Shown: positions 33,375-42,068, counted from the first letter of the stretch. The stretch: DNA of 64,000 nt from Zavarzinia aquatilis (GCF_003173035.1 NZ_QGLE01000011.1:94310-158309), one strand, 5' to 3'. The notes: generated from the sequence alone by a model not told the origin. Numbers and translations are program-made.

Positions 33375-34673
33375 ATGCCGGCACCATCCGTCATCGACGT
33401 CCAGTCCTATTCCGGCGGCATCGTCGGGCCGAGCGTTCCCATGCTCGGCCCCATCGCCGACGGCGGCACCATCAGGACCGGCACGCCGCCGGGCTGCTGG
33501 GGCCCCATGATCACCCCGAAATTCAAGGGCGGCCACGAAGTGACCCAGCCCGTCGCGATCGAAGGCGCCGAAGTCGGCGACGCCGTCGCGATCAAGATCA
33601 AGAGCATGAAGGTGACGTCCCTCGCCACCTCGTCGGGCGTGATGGAATTCGTCGAGGGGCGCTATCGCGGCGATCCCTTCGTCGCCAAACTGTGCCCGGT
33701 CTGCGGCACCATGAGCCCGCCGTCCCATGTCGAAGGGATCGGTGACGACGCCATCCATTGCGATGTCTGCGGTGCCGAGGTGAACGCCTTTCGCATGTCG
33801 AATGGCTATGTGATCGTGCTCGACCGCGAGGCCGGCGTCTCGCTCACGGTGAACAAGGATGTCGCCGAGAAACTGGCCGGCAGCGCCCAGGAATTCGCCC
33901 TGCTGCCCGATCTCGCCGAACAGCATTCGATCCTCTCGCTCGCCCGGGCCGATATCGCCGGCCTTGCCGCGCACATGCAGCCCTTCCTCGGCAATATCGG
34001 CACGACGCCGTCCGTGGATATTCCGGACTCGCATAATTGCGGCGACTTCGGCGCCTTCCTGATCGGCGCGCCGCACAATTACGCCCTGAGCCAGGAGCAG
34101 CTGGACGCCGCCAAGACCGACGGCCACATGGATACCAATTCGGTGCGCGAGGGCGCCATCCTGATCTGTCCGGTGAAGCTGCCCGGCGCCGGCATCTATA
34201 TGGGCGACATGCACGCCCAGCAGGGCAACGGCGAGATCGCCGGCCACGCCACCGACGTCTCGGGCGAGACCGAGGTCGAGGTCGAGGTGATCAAGGGCCT
34301 GACCCTCGACGGCCCGATCCTGCTGCAGCGCCCCGACGACCTGCCGCCCATGGCCCGGCCGATGAGCCAGGAGAAGCGGGCGGCGGTCAAGGCGCTGGGC
34401 GCCCGCTACGGCCAGCTGGAGATCGAGGAGAATGCCCCGATCACCTTCCTCGGCACCGCGGCAAACCTGAACGACGCCACCAAGAACGGGCTGGAGCGGG
34501 CGGCCAAGGTCACCGGCCTGCCCTACGACGAGATCCTGAACCGGGCGACCATCACCGGCTCGATCGAGATCAGCCGTCTGCCCGGCATGGTTCGCGTCAC
34601 CTTCATGTGCCCGATGCCCATCATCGAGAAGATGGGCATCGCCCACCTCGTCCGCGCCCAATATGGCCTCTGA
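33375..34673 (+). CDS. Acetamidase/formamidase family protein
   Basis: 432 residues of the FmdA_AmdA family. A small zinc-ribbon-like insert carries C107, C110, C129 and C132 (CPVC and CDVC). Family segments are GPMLGPI near the start, DSHNCGDFG near residue 220 and the PGAGIYMGDMHAQQGNGEIAGH metal or substrate loop near residue 275. It hydrolyses short-chain amides such as formamide. Within this cluster a formyl-anilide or other amide produced by ring cleavage is a plausible substrate. Confidence 0.88.
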   Translation: MPAPSVIDVQSYSGGIVGPSVPMLGPIADGGTIRTGTPPGCWGPMITPKFKGGHEVTQPVAIEGAEVGDAVAIKIKSMKVTSLATSSGVMEFVEGRYRGDPFVAKLCPVCGTMSPPSHVEGIGDDAIHCDVCGAEVNAFRMSNGYVIVLDREAGVSLTVNKDVAEKLAGSAQEFALLPDLAEQHSILSLARADIAGLAAHMQPFLGNIGTTPSVDIPDSHNCGDFGAFLIGAPHNYALSQEQLDAAKTDGHMDTNSVREGAILICPVKLPGAGIYMGDMHAQQGNGEIAGHATDVSGETEVEVEVIKGLTLDGPILLQRPDDLPPMARPMSQEKRAAVKALGARYGQLEIEENAPITFLGTAANLNDATKNGLERAAKVTGLPYDEILNRATITGSIEISRLPGMVRVTFMCPMPIIEKMGIAHLVRAQYGL

Positions 34674-34684
34674 GGATATCCATC

Positions 34685-35884
34685 ATGTCACAGACTGAAC
34701 AGCGCTGGGCCGCCGCCTACCCCGAGCTTGGCACCGGTCCCATCCCCGTCGAGCCCTGCGTCTCCCCCGAATTCTTCGAACGGGAGATGGAAAAGGTCTT
34801 CAAGAAGACCTGGCTGAAGGTCGCCCGGGTCGAGGAAATCCCGAACCCCGGCGATTACAAGGTGAAGAAGCTGGCCTTCGCCCAGACCTCGGTCATCCTG
34901 ATCCGGGGCAAGGACGGCGTCATCCGCGGCTTCCACAACACCTGTTCGCATCGCGGCAACAAGGTCGTGGTCGAGCATGGCGACGAAACCTTCGGCTCGA
35001 GCAAGGCCGCGGTCGTCACCTGCCGCTTCCATGGCTGGGTCTATGACGCCAAGGGCGATCTCGTCTCGGTGCCGGAAGAAGGCAAATTCCATTCCTGCTT
35101 CGAGCGGGCGGACAATGGCCTGACCCCGATCCGCACCGATGTCTGGGAAGGCTTCGTCTTCGTCAACCTCGATCCCGCCGGCACCGAGACGGTCGCCGAA
35201 TTCCTGGGCGACATGGGCAAGCACATGGGCGGCTTCCCCTATGGCGACATGACCAAGGTCTATGCCTATAACACCGAGCTGAACTGCAACTGGAAAGTCG
35301 CCCACGACGCCTTCGCCGAGGCCTATCACGTCGCCACCATCCACGCCGGCTCTTTCCCCAACGTCTTCTCGTCGGGCCTGCAGAATGTCCTCCTCGCCGG
35401 CCCGCACCGGACGACGGCGGTCTGCCTGACCCTCGACGCCGAGCCGAAGCCGGTCGCCAAGATCGCCAATGGCCTGTCCGGCGCCTCGCTGGTTTCGGCC
35501 AAGGCAGCGACCATGCTGCCGCCGACGATCAATCCCGACAAGCGCCCGGACTTCGCCTTCGAGCTTTGCGTGCTGTTCCCCAACCTCCTCCTGCACATCT
35601 CGGAAGGCATCTGGTTCACCCACCAGTTCTGGCCCATCGCGCACAACCGCACCCGCTGGGAAGGGCGCTATTGCGTGCCGCAGCCGAAGACCAATTCGGA
35701 ACGCTGGGCACAGGAATTCGCCCAGGTCCTGCAGCGCAACGCCTGGCTGGAAGACACCGCGACCATGGAGGACACCCAGACTGCGCTCGAATCCGGGGCG
35801 AAGCAGGTGATGCACCTTCAGGACGACGAAATCCTGATCCGCCACGGTTACCACGCCCTCGAAAAATTCATGGCGGCGGAGTGA
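34685..35884 (+). CDS. Rieske aromatic ring-hydroxylating oxygenase, alpha subunit
   Basis: 399 residues from the ATG at 34685 (a longer frame lies inside the amidase). The Rieske cluster is C87 and H89 (CSHRG) with C113 and H116 (CRFHG); the gap is 23 residues, longer than the usual 15-17, because of a GDETFGSSKAA insert. The mononuclear iron site is D208, H215 and H220 in DAFAEAYHVATIH, with the carboxylate expected near EDTATMEDTQ. Electrons likely come from the Rieske ferredoxin (39296) and reductase (39635) later in the operon. Confidence 0.9.
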   Translation: MSQTEQRWAAAYPELGTGPIPVEPCVSPEFFEREMEKVFKKTWLKVARVEEIPNPGDYKVKKLAFAQTSVILIRGKDGVIRGFHNTCSHRGNKVVVEHGDETFGSSKAAVVTCRFHGWVYDAKGDLVSVPEEGKFHSCFERADNGLTPIRTDVWEGFVFVNLDPAGTETVAEFLGDMGKHMGGFPYGDMTKVYAYNTELNCNWKVAHDAFAEAYHVATIHAGSFPNVFSSGLQNVLLAGPHRTTAVCLTLDAEPKPVAKIANGLSGASLVSAKAATMLPPTINPDKRPDFAFELCVLFPNLLLHISEGIWFTHQFWPIAHNRTRWEGRYCVPQPKTNSERWAQEFAQVLQRNAWLEDTATMEDTQTALESGAKQVMHLQDDEILIRHGYHALEKFMAAE

Positions 35885-35894
35885 GGACAAGATC

Positions 35895-36233
35895 ATGACG
35901 ACCCTTCTTCCCAAGGCTTTCGAAACCCTGACCCCCTTCCTCGCCTGGGCGCAGCCGACCCAGGACGGGCGCCAGCAGATGCGCATCAACGCTTCGACCG
36001 GGGAACTCCGCGCGTTCTACGATGCCGCCCTGCCGCTGCTGCCGCGCATCCTGACCTATGTCGACCAGTTCCCCCTCGGTCAGCTGCCCGAGGAGGCGCG
36101 GCCGGTCTACTGGATGGCGCTGTCGCTGGCCGAGGTCGCGCCCCATGTCGAGCTCTACAAGGGCGACCCGCGCGTCCCCTTCAGCTTCGACGAGGCCCGC
36201 TTCGTCGCCGAGCACGGCAAAGAGGCGGCCTGA
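35895..36233 (+). CDS. Conserved hypothetical protein
   Basis: 112 residues, acidic, no signal peptide or membrane segment. It starts TTLLPKAFETLTPFLAWAQPT and contains PVYWMALSLAEVAPHVEL near residue 70, a predicted helical region. It lies 10 bases after the Rieske alpha gene and 2 bases before the NTF2-like gene, which starts with GTG. Its placement suggests an accessory to the oxygenase. I do not recognise the family. Confidence 0.6.
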   Translation: MTTLLPKAFETLTPFLAWAQPTQDGRQQMRINASTGELRAFYDAALPLLPRILTYVDQFPLGQLPEEARPVYWMALSLAEVAPHVELYKGDPRVPFSFDEARFVAEHGKEAA

Positions 36234-36235
36234 TC

Positions 36236-36715
36236 GTGGCGCGGACGGCAGCCCTCGAGGGCCGGCTCGACCGGCTGGAAAGCGCCGAGGCGATCCGGGA
36301 CCTCGTCGGTCGCTACGCCCTCGGCGCCGACCGGCGGAACGATCCCGCGATCTTCCGCGACCTCTTCACCGAGGATGCCGTCTGGGAGGCCGAGGGCTTC
36401 GGCCGCCACGAAGGGCGCGAGACGATCCTCGACGCGATTTCAAGCATCGCGCGCGAGCAGATCGTCTGGACCCTGCATTTCATGACCTCGCCCATCATCG
36501 AGATCGACGAGGGAGGCGATACCGCCCGCTGCCGCTGGTGGCTGTGGGAGACCTCGAAGATCGCGGCGCGGCCGGGCGATGCACCCGTCGCGCATTGGCT
36601 GGGCGGCACTTATGACAGCCGCCTGCGCCGCGTGGACGGGGTCTGGCGTTTTCGCCACGTCACCCTCGCCCTGTCCCTGATCAGTCCGCACGCGGATGGC
36701 TTCACCACGGTCTGA
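36236..36715 (+). CDS. NTF2-like protein (SnoaL fold), possible Rieske oxygenase small subunit
   Basis: 159 residues with a GTG start, only 2 bases after the previous stop. The cone-shaped NTF2 fold is suggested by IRDLVGRYALGADRRN, then FRDLFTEDAVWEAEGFGRHEGRE and the C-terminal YDSRLRRVDGVWRFRHV. Beta subunits of Rieske dioxygenases have the same fold and about this length (for example the 161-residue AndAd), so it could be the small subunit of the 34685 oxygenase. A free-standing SnoaL-type enzyme is the alternative. Confidence 0.75.
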   Translation: MARTAALEGRLDRLESAEAIRDLVGRYALGADRRNDPAIFRDLFTEDAVWEAEGFGRHEGRETILDAISSIAREQIVWTLHFMTSPIIEIDEGGDTARCRWWLWETSKIAARPGDAPVAHWLGGTYDSRLRRVDGVWRFRHVTLALSLISPHADGFTTV

Positions 36716-36741
36716 ACTTCCAGCATTACAGGAACCACCCC

Positions 36742-38007
36742 ATGCGCAAGATTGCCATCATCGGCGGCGGCCAGGCCGGCCTCCTCCTCGGCTTCGGCCT
36801 GATCGACAAGGGTTACGACGTCACCATCTATTCCGACCGCACGTCGGAACAGGTGCTGCACAGCCGCCTGCCCTCCACCACCTTCCTGTTCGAAAGCTCG
36901 CTGAAGGTCGAGCGTGCCCTCGGTCTCAATTTCTGGGAAGAGGCCGCGCCCTATGCCGAGGGCATCCATGTCGACTTCCGCGCGCCTGACGGCACGGTCG
37001 GCCTTACCGTCCAGGGCCGGCTGCACGACAATCACGGCCAAGCGCTCGACATGCGCACCAAGTTCCACCGCTGGATGGACGAATTCGCCCGCCGCGGCGG
37101 CCGGCTCGTCGTGAAGAACGTCAGCCTCGCCGATCTCGACGAGATTTCGGCCGCGAACGACCTGTGCATCGTCGCCGCCGGCAAGGGCGCCATCGCCGCC
37201 CTGTTCGAGCGTGACGACGAGAAATCGGTGCACAGCGTGCCGCCGCGCAATCTCGCCGCCGTGCTCGTCACCGGCTCGAATCTGACCGGGCCGCGGCCGT
37301 GGCGCGACATCCCCTTCCGCCCGATGCGCTTCAACTTCATCGCCGGCGCGGGCGAATATTTCTCCCTGCCCTATTACACGCATACCAAGGGCGAATGCCG
37401 CAGCTTCCTGTTCGAGGCGATCCCCGGCGGCCCGATGGATATTTTCGGCGATGTCCGCGATGGCGACGACATGGTCGCGCGCGTGCGGCAGGCGGTGAAG
37501 CAGCTCACCCCCGACGAGGTGGAACATGTCCCCGACGACATGGAAATCACCGACGCCAATGCCTGGCTGAAGGGCAGTTTCACGCCCGTCATCCGCAAGG
37601 CCGTCGGCCAGCTGCCCTCCGGCCGGCTGGTGTTCGGTATCGGCGACGCCGTCGTCCTGAACGATCCCATCGCCGGGCAGGGTGCCAATAATGCCACCCG
37701 CATGGTCACGGCCTATCTCGACGCCATCGTCGCCCGGGGCGACGCGCCCTTCACCCGCGAGTGGATGGAAGACCTCTATGCCGGTTTCTGGGAACGCTCT
37801 GGCCAGTTCACCACCGGTTTCACCAATGGCCTGCTGGTGCCGCCGCCACCGTCAATCCAGGAAATCCTCGGCGCCGCCTCGAAATTCCCGGCCATCGCCG
37901 ACGATTTCGTCGGCAACTTCAACGATCCCAGCCGCTTCTGGCCGGCGATCGCCAGCCTCGAGGCGGCTCGGGCCTATGTCGCGGGCAAGGTCGGCCATGT
38001 CGCCTGA
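36742..38007 (+). CDS. Styrene/indole monooxygenase-type FAD-dependent epoxidase (StyA-like)
   Basis: 421 residues, like StyA (415). The single Rossmann motif IIGGGQAGLLLGFGL starts at residue 6, and VTIYSDRTSEQ follows, as in StyA. Later segments GDAVVLNDPIAGQGANNATR and FVGNFNDPSRFWPAI match the family. StyA takes FADH2 from a partner reductase and epoxidises styrene or the indole C2-C3 bond. The following gene overlaps by 11 bases and is that reductase. Confidence 0.9.
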   Translation: MRKIAIIGGGQAGLLLGFGLIDKGYDVTIYSDRTSEQVLHSRLPSTTFLFESSLKVERALGLNFWEEAAPYAEGIHVDFRAPDGTVGLTVQGRLHDNHGQALDMRTKFHRWMDEFARRGGRLVVKNVSLADLDEISAANDLCIVAAGKGAIAALFERDDEKSVHSVPPRNLAAVLVTGSNLTGPRPWRDIPFRPMRFNFIAGAGEYFSLPYYTHTKGECRSFLFEAIPGGPMDIFGDVRDGDDMVARVRQAVKQLTPDEVEHVPDDMEITDANAWLKGSFTPVIRKAVGQLPSGRLVFGIGDAVVLNDPIAGQGANNATRMVTAYLDAIVARGDAPFTREWMEDLYAGFWERSGQFTTGFTNGLLVPPPPSIQEILGAASKFPAIADDFVGNFNDPSRFWPAIASLEAARAYVAGKVGHVA

Positions 38008-38509
38008 GGCGGCGCAGGCGGTGGCGGCGGACCCGAGGGAGTTCCGCCGCGCCCTCGGGCTCTACGCGACCGGGGTCGCCGTGGTCACCACCATGGCCCC
38101 CGGCGGCGAGCGGGTCGGGCTGACCATCAATTCCTTCGCCTCGGTCTCGCTCGATCCGCCGCTGATCCTGTGGAGCCTGGCGAAGACATCGCCCCGCCTT
38201 GGCCTGTTTTCGGCCGCCAGTCATTTCGCGGTGAACATCCTCTCCCGCGATCAGGAGGCGCTGTGCCTGCGCTTCTCCCGCCCGGGGGAGGACCGTTTCG
38301 CCGGCCTCGACACTGAAGCGGGGGCGGGCGGCGTCCCCCTCGTCCCGGGCAGCCTCGCCCAGATGGAATGCGCGCGCGAACAGGTGGTCGACGGCGGCGA
38401 CCACCTGATCCTGATCGGCCGCGTGCTGCGCCACCGCCGGACCGAGGGGGCAGAAGCCCTGGTGTTCTGTAACGGCGCCTTTACCGGCGTGCCGACACGG
38501 AGAAATTGA
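37997..38509 (+). CDS. Flavin reductase (StyB-like)
   Basis: 170 residues from the ATG at 37997, overlapping the StyA-like gene by 11 bases. The FMN/FAD-reductase core is seen in LYATGVAVVTTMAPGGERVG, INSFASVSLDPPLILWSL and FAVNILSRDQEALCLRFS. StyB-type enzymes reduce FAD with NADH and hand it to StyA. The tight overlap supports a stoichiometric two-component monooxygenase. Confidence 0.92.
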   Translation: MSPEAAQAVAADPREFRRALGLYATGVAVVTTMAPGGERVGLTINSFASVSLDPPLILWSLAKTSPRLGLFSAASHFAVNILSRDQEALCLRFSRPGEDRFAGLDTEAGAGGVPLVPGSLAQMECAREQVVDGGDHLILIGRVLRHRRTEGAEALVFCNGAFTGVPTRRN

Positions 38510-38510
38510 C

Positions 38511-39299
38511 ATGACAGCGGATCTGGCCGGCAAGGCCACCATCGTCACCGGGGGCGCCACCCTGATCGGCGCCGCCGTGGTCGCCGCCCTGATCGAGGCC
38601 GGCGCCCGGGTCACCCTCGCCGACATCGACCCCGCGGGGGCGACCATCGCCGCCGGCTTCGGCGACGCCTGCCGTTTCGTCTCGACCGATGTGACCGACG
38701 ATGTCGCCATCGCGCGATGCGTCGAAGAAACACTAGCGGCTTTCGGCCGGATCGACGGTCTCGTCAATCTCGCCGCCTGCTACATCGACCGGGGTCCGGC
38801 CTCGACCCGGCAGGACTGGCACGATGCCTTCGACGTGAATGTCTTTGGCGGCGTCATGATGCTGGCCGCCTGCCGGCCCCATATGGCGGCGGTCGGCGGC
38901 GGCGCCGTGGTCAATGTCACCAGCGTTTCCGGCCGTGTCGCGCAAGGGGGCCGCTGGCTCTATCCGGCGACCAAGGCAACTCTCGAACAGATCACCCGCA
39001 GCGAAGCCTTCGACCTCGCGGCCGAGGGCACGCGGGTCAATGCCGTCTCGCTCGGCTGGACCTGGTCGGCGCCCATCGCCGGCCTCTCGGGTGGCGACCG
39101 GGCCAAGGCCGACCGCATCGCCGGCGCCTTTCACCTGACCGGCCGGGTGGGCGACCCCGCCGAGGTGGCGGCAGCCGTCGCCTTCCTGCTGTCCCCGGCG
39201 GCCTCGCTGATCACCGGCACCACGCTGGCGGTCGACGGCGGTTACCTCGCCCTCGGCCCCGAGGGGCGCGGCAATCCCATGGCGGCATTCACATCATGA
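38511..39299 (+). CDS. SDR family NAD(P)-dependent oxidoreductase
   Basis: 262 residues. The Rossmann motif is TGGATLIGAAVV, and the catalytic triad is intact: Ser in NVTSVSG, then YPATK with Tyr and Lys. This differs from the DECR-type SDR at 15287 and the degenerate one at 61454. One base separates it from the flavin reductase. A dihydrodiol or hydroxy-lactam dehydrogenase downstream of the StyAB step fits the context. Confidence 0.9.
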   Translation: MTADLAGKATIVTGGATLIGAAVVAALIEAGARVTLADIDPAGATIAAGFGDACRFVSTDVTDDVAIARCVEETLAAFGRIDGLVNLAACYIDRGPASTRQDWHDAFDVNVFGGVMMLAACRPHMAAVGGGAVVNVTSVSGRVAQGGRWLYPATKATLEQITRSEAFDLAAEGTRVNAVSLGWTWSAPIAGLSGGDRAKADRIAGAFHLTGRVGDPAEVAAAVAFLLSPAASLITGTTLAVDGGYLALGPEGRGNPMAAFTS

Positions 39300-39631
39300 G
39301 CGACGGAGGCGTGATGAACACCGAAACCTTCCTGTGCCGCGCGGCCGACGTGCCCGACGGCGGCGCCCTGAAGATCGAGCGCGCCGGCCGCCCGCCCCTC
39401 GCCGTGTTCAACGTCGGCGGCCGTTTCTTCGTGACCGACGATACCTGCACCCATGGCGAGGCCTCGCTGTCGGAAGGCGAGATCGACGCGGACGAATGCG
39501 TGGTCGAATGCCCCTGGCACTCCGGCGCCTTCGACCTCGCGACCGGCAAGCCCTGCGGCGCGCCCTGCACCATCGCCCTGAAAATTCATGCCTTCGAGTG
39601 CCGCGACGGCGCGCTCTACCTGCTCGGCTGA
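39296..39631 (+). CDS. Rieske [2Fe-2S] ferredoxin
   Basis: 111 residues from the ATG at 39296, overlapping the SDR stop as ATGA. The cluster ligands are C51 and H53 (CTHG) and C72 and H75 (CPWH). It is an electron carrier between the 39635 reductase and the 34685 oxygenase. A second ATG at 39314 would remove six residues and leave the fold intact. Confidence 0.92.
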   Translation: MSDGGVMNTETFLCRAADVPDGGALKIERAGRPPLAVFNVGGRFFVTDDTCTHGEASLSEGEIDADECVVECPWHSGAFDLATGKPCGAPCTIALKIHAFECRDGALYLLG

Positions 39632-39634
39632 ACC

Positions 39635-40618
39635 ATGAGTGAAATCGAGATCGAAGGCGGCCCTCGCGTCCCTTGCGCCGATGGCGACACGCTGCTGGCG
39701 GCGGGCCTGCGCGCCGGCCTCGGGATGCCTTACGAATGCAATGCGGGCGGTTGCGGCACCTGCAAGGTCGAGGTGACGGCGGGCAGCATCGAAACGCTCT
39801 GGCCAGACGCCCCCGGCCTTTCCGACCGGGACCGGCGCAAGGGCCGGGTACTGGCCTGCCAGTCGCGCCCCGTTGGCGACTGCCGCATTCGCCTGCGCCT
39901 CGATCCCGCCTGCGTGCCGCCGGTCCCGCCCCGGCGCCAGCGGGCGCGGCTGATCGGCGCCGCCGACATCACCCGCGACATCCGTGAGTTCCGCTTCGCG
40001 ACCGAGGCACCGGCGGCATTCCTGCCCGGGCAATACGCCATGCTGAGCGTGGACGGCGGACCGCGCCGCGCCTATTCCCTGTCGAATATCGCCAACACGG
40101 CCGGGGAATGGCATTTCCAGATCCGCCGCGTGCCCGGCGGCGCCATGACCGGATGGCTGTTCGATGCCCCGCCGGCGTCGGTCGAACTGGACGGACCCTT
40201 CGGCCTCGCCCATCTGCGGCCGGGCACGCGCGATATCGTCTGTGTCGCCGGGGGCTCGGGCCTCGCCCCCATGGTCTCGATCGCGCGGGGCATCGCCGCC
40301 GATCCGAACGACGGCCGCCGCGTCCATTTCATCCACGCGGGACGGGCGGCGGCGGACCTGCCCGGCGCCGGCTGGGCCGAGGCGCTGATCGGCCTCGGCG
40401 CGCGGCTGGATTACCGGCCCGTCGTTTCGGGTGACGACACGGGCGGCCTGCCCCGAGGCTTCGCCCACGAGGCGCTGGCCGCTTTCGCCGCCGGCCGTTT
40501 CGACGATTTCGACTATTACTGCGCCGGGCCACCGATGATGATGCAGGCGCTCGAAGCCCTGCTGCTGGTCGAGCAGGGACTGCCCGCCTCCCGCCTGCGC
40601 TTCGACCGGTTCTTCTGA
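39635..40618 (+). CDS. Ferredoxin/oxygenase reductase (plant-type [2Fe-2S] plus FAD/NAD domains)
   Basis: 327 residues with [2Fe-2S] ligands C35, C40, C43 and C75, an FAD motif (RRAYSLSNI) and an NAD domain (CVAGGSGLAPMVS, then CAGPPMMMQ). It ends RFDRFF and is close to TmoF at 23220 in length, cysteine spacing and ending, so the two are paralogues. It probably feeds the Rieske ferredoxin and oxygenase of this cluster. A perfect palindrome terminates the gene. Confidence 0.92.
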   Translation: MSEIEIEGGPRVPCADGDTLLAAGLRAGLGMPYECNAGGCGTCKVEVTAGSIETLWPDAPGLSDRDRRKGRVLACQSRPVGDCRIRLRLDPACVPPVPPRRQRARLIGAADITRDIREFRFATEAPAAFLPGQYAMLSVDGGPRRAYSLSNIANTAGEWHFQIRRVPGGAMTGWLFDAPPASVELDGPFGLAHLRPGTRDIVCVAGGSGLAPMVSIARGIAADPNDGRRVHFIHAGRAAADLPGAGWAEALIGLGARLDYRPVVSGDDTGGLPRGFAHEALAAFAAGRFDDFDYYCAGPPMMMQALEALLLVEQGLPASRLRFDRFF

Positions 40619-40624
40619 AGGACA

Positions 40625-40644
40625 GGGGCCGGACGTCCGGCCCC
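40625..40644. terminator. Perfect palindromic hairpin between convergent operons
   Basis: A 10-bp perfect inverted repeat (GGGGCCGGAC with GTCCGGCCCC, no spacer) fills the 33-base gap between the reductase stop (40618) and the phenol hydroxylase reductase stop (40652). Flanking GACA and TGTC extend the pairing. It can terminate both operons. Confidence 0.65.
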
Positions 40645-40651
40645 CACCCTG

Positions 40652-41710
40652 TCAGATCGCCTTGAACAGCGGGCTGCGCACCTGCTGGGCGTCGGCGGCC
40701 GAGAGGAATTTTTCGGTGTAGACGTCGCGCTCGAACAGGCGGCCCTTCATCAGCGTGCCGATACAGGCCTCGATCATCAGCGGCGGGCCGCAGAGATAGG
40801 CCTTGTGACCGCGGAAGTCATTGGCGAAATGTTCCCGCGCGGCATCGTGCACGAAACCGCGAGCGCCGTTCCAGCCGCTGTCCGCCGGCTCGTCCGACAG
40901 CGCGGGGACATAGGTGAAATTCGCGTGTTTCGCGGCGAGGGCAAGGAAGTCCTCGTGATAATAAAGCTCGGCACGGTGGCGCTGGCCGTAGACGAGGGTG
41001 ATCGGCAGATCGAAACCCTCGGCCAGCAGGTCGAGGATCATCGAACGCGGGCTGGACAGGCCGGAGCCGCCGGCCATGAAGATCAGCGGCACCTGCGCCG
41101 ACTTGCGCACGAAGAAGCGGCCGTAGGGGCCGGAGAAACCGATGCGGTCGCCCGCCTTCAGGGTCTCGTGGATAAAGGCCGTGCCACGACCGCCGGGCAC
41201 GATGCGGATGTTCAGCTCCACCTCCGCCGCGCCCGGGGCCGAGGCGACGGAGAAAGCGCGCGTGCCGATGCCGCCCGGCAGGTCCAGGTTCACATATTGC
41301 CCCGCCTGAAAGACGAAGGCGGCGGGATCATCCAGCCTGATCCACACGCCCTTGATGGTCGGGCTGAGGCTTTCGATGCGGGCGACCGTGCCGGCGAAAT
41401 CCTTCACCGGCAGGTTCTGCGCGTCCGGGTCTTCCTCGATCTCGGCTTCGATGACGAGGTCGCTTTCCGGGCGGGCGCAGCAGGCGAGGCATTTGCCCTC
41501 CTGCCGCTCGAAATCCATCAGGGCGAAGCTGGAGGCTTCGCCGTAATCGACCTCGCCCTCGATCACGTCGATCTTGCAGGTGGCGCAGAGACCGTGGCAG
41601 CAGGCATGGGGCAGATAGATGCCGGCGCGCAGCGCGGCATCGAGGATGGTCTGCCCCTCCTCGATCTCGATCGTCGTGCCGAGCGGCTGGATCGTCAGCT
41701 CGTAAGCCAT
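40652..41710 (-). CDS. dmpP: Phenol hydroxylase reductase component (DmpP)
   Basis: 352 residues, as in DmpP (353). N-terminal [2Fe-2S] ligands are C37, C42, C45 and C77; FAD and NAD domains follow (RAFSVASAPG, MAGGSGLSSPRS, LCGPPLMIEAC). It transfers electrons from NADH straight to DmpN without a Rieske protein. It is the last gene of the dmpB-KLMNOP run, one base after dmpO. Confidence 0.95.
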   Translation of the reverse strand: MAYELTIQPLGTTIEIEEGQTILDAALRAGIYLPHACCHGLCATCKIDVIEGEVDYGEASSFALMDFERQEGKCLACCARPESDLVIEAEIEEDPDAQNLPVKDFAGTVARIESLSPTIKGVWIRLDDPAAFVFQAGQYVNLDLPGGIGTRAFSVASAPGAAEVELNIRIVPGGRGTAFIHETLKAGDRIGFSGPYGRFFVRKSAQVPLIFMAGGSGLSSPRSMILDLLAEGFDLPITLVYGQRHRAELYYHEDFLALAAKHANFTYVPALSDEPADSGWNGARGFVHDAAREHFANDFRGHKAYLCGPPLMIEACIGTLMKGRLFERDVYTEKFLSAADAQQVRSPLFKAI

Positions 41711-41711
41711 C

Positions 41712-42068
41712 TCAGGCCGCCGCGGTGATGCTGTTGAGCCCCGGCGTGCGCAACCGGATCAATTCCTTGTGGGCGATGCCATTGGCGGCCAGGCTCTGGT
41801 CGAAATCGGGCGTGAAGGCATCGTTGCCCTTCTGCCATTCGGCGGTTGTCCAGTCGATGGCGGCGGCATCCGGGTCGATCGCCAGCAACTGGGCCAGCGG
41901 CCCCTCGACGAATGCGCGGAACGTCGTGTCCGGCGGCACGCAGATCAGGAAAGGCGCTGCGAACAGCAGGTGCCGGTCCCAGCTGGCATAGACGATCTGC
42001 TTGCCGTGGAAATTCTCCACGAGGTCGCGGGGCTTGAAATCATAGGGTGCGCGTGCGGCGACGGTCAT
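41712..42068 (-). CDS. dmpO: Phenol hydroxylase subunit DmpO (gamma)
   Basis: 118 residues, matching DmpO (119). The start YDFKPRDLVENFHGKQIVY and the middle WDRHLLFAAPFLICVPPDT are diagnostic. It is the small subunit of the hydroxylase heterohexamer. GGGAGG precedes the start. A GC-rich intercistronic hairpin may lie in the 57-base gap after dmpN. Confidence 0.94.
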   Translation of the reverse strand: MTVAARAPYDFKPRDLVENFHGKQIVYASWDRHLLFAAPFLICVPPDTTFRAFVEGPLAQLLAIDPDAAAIDWTTAEWQKGNDAFTPDFDQSLAANGIAHKELIRLRTPGLNSITAAA

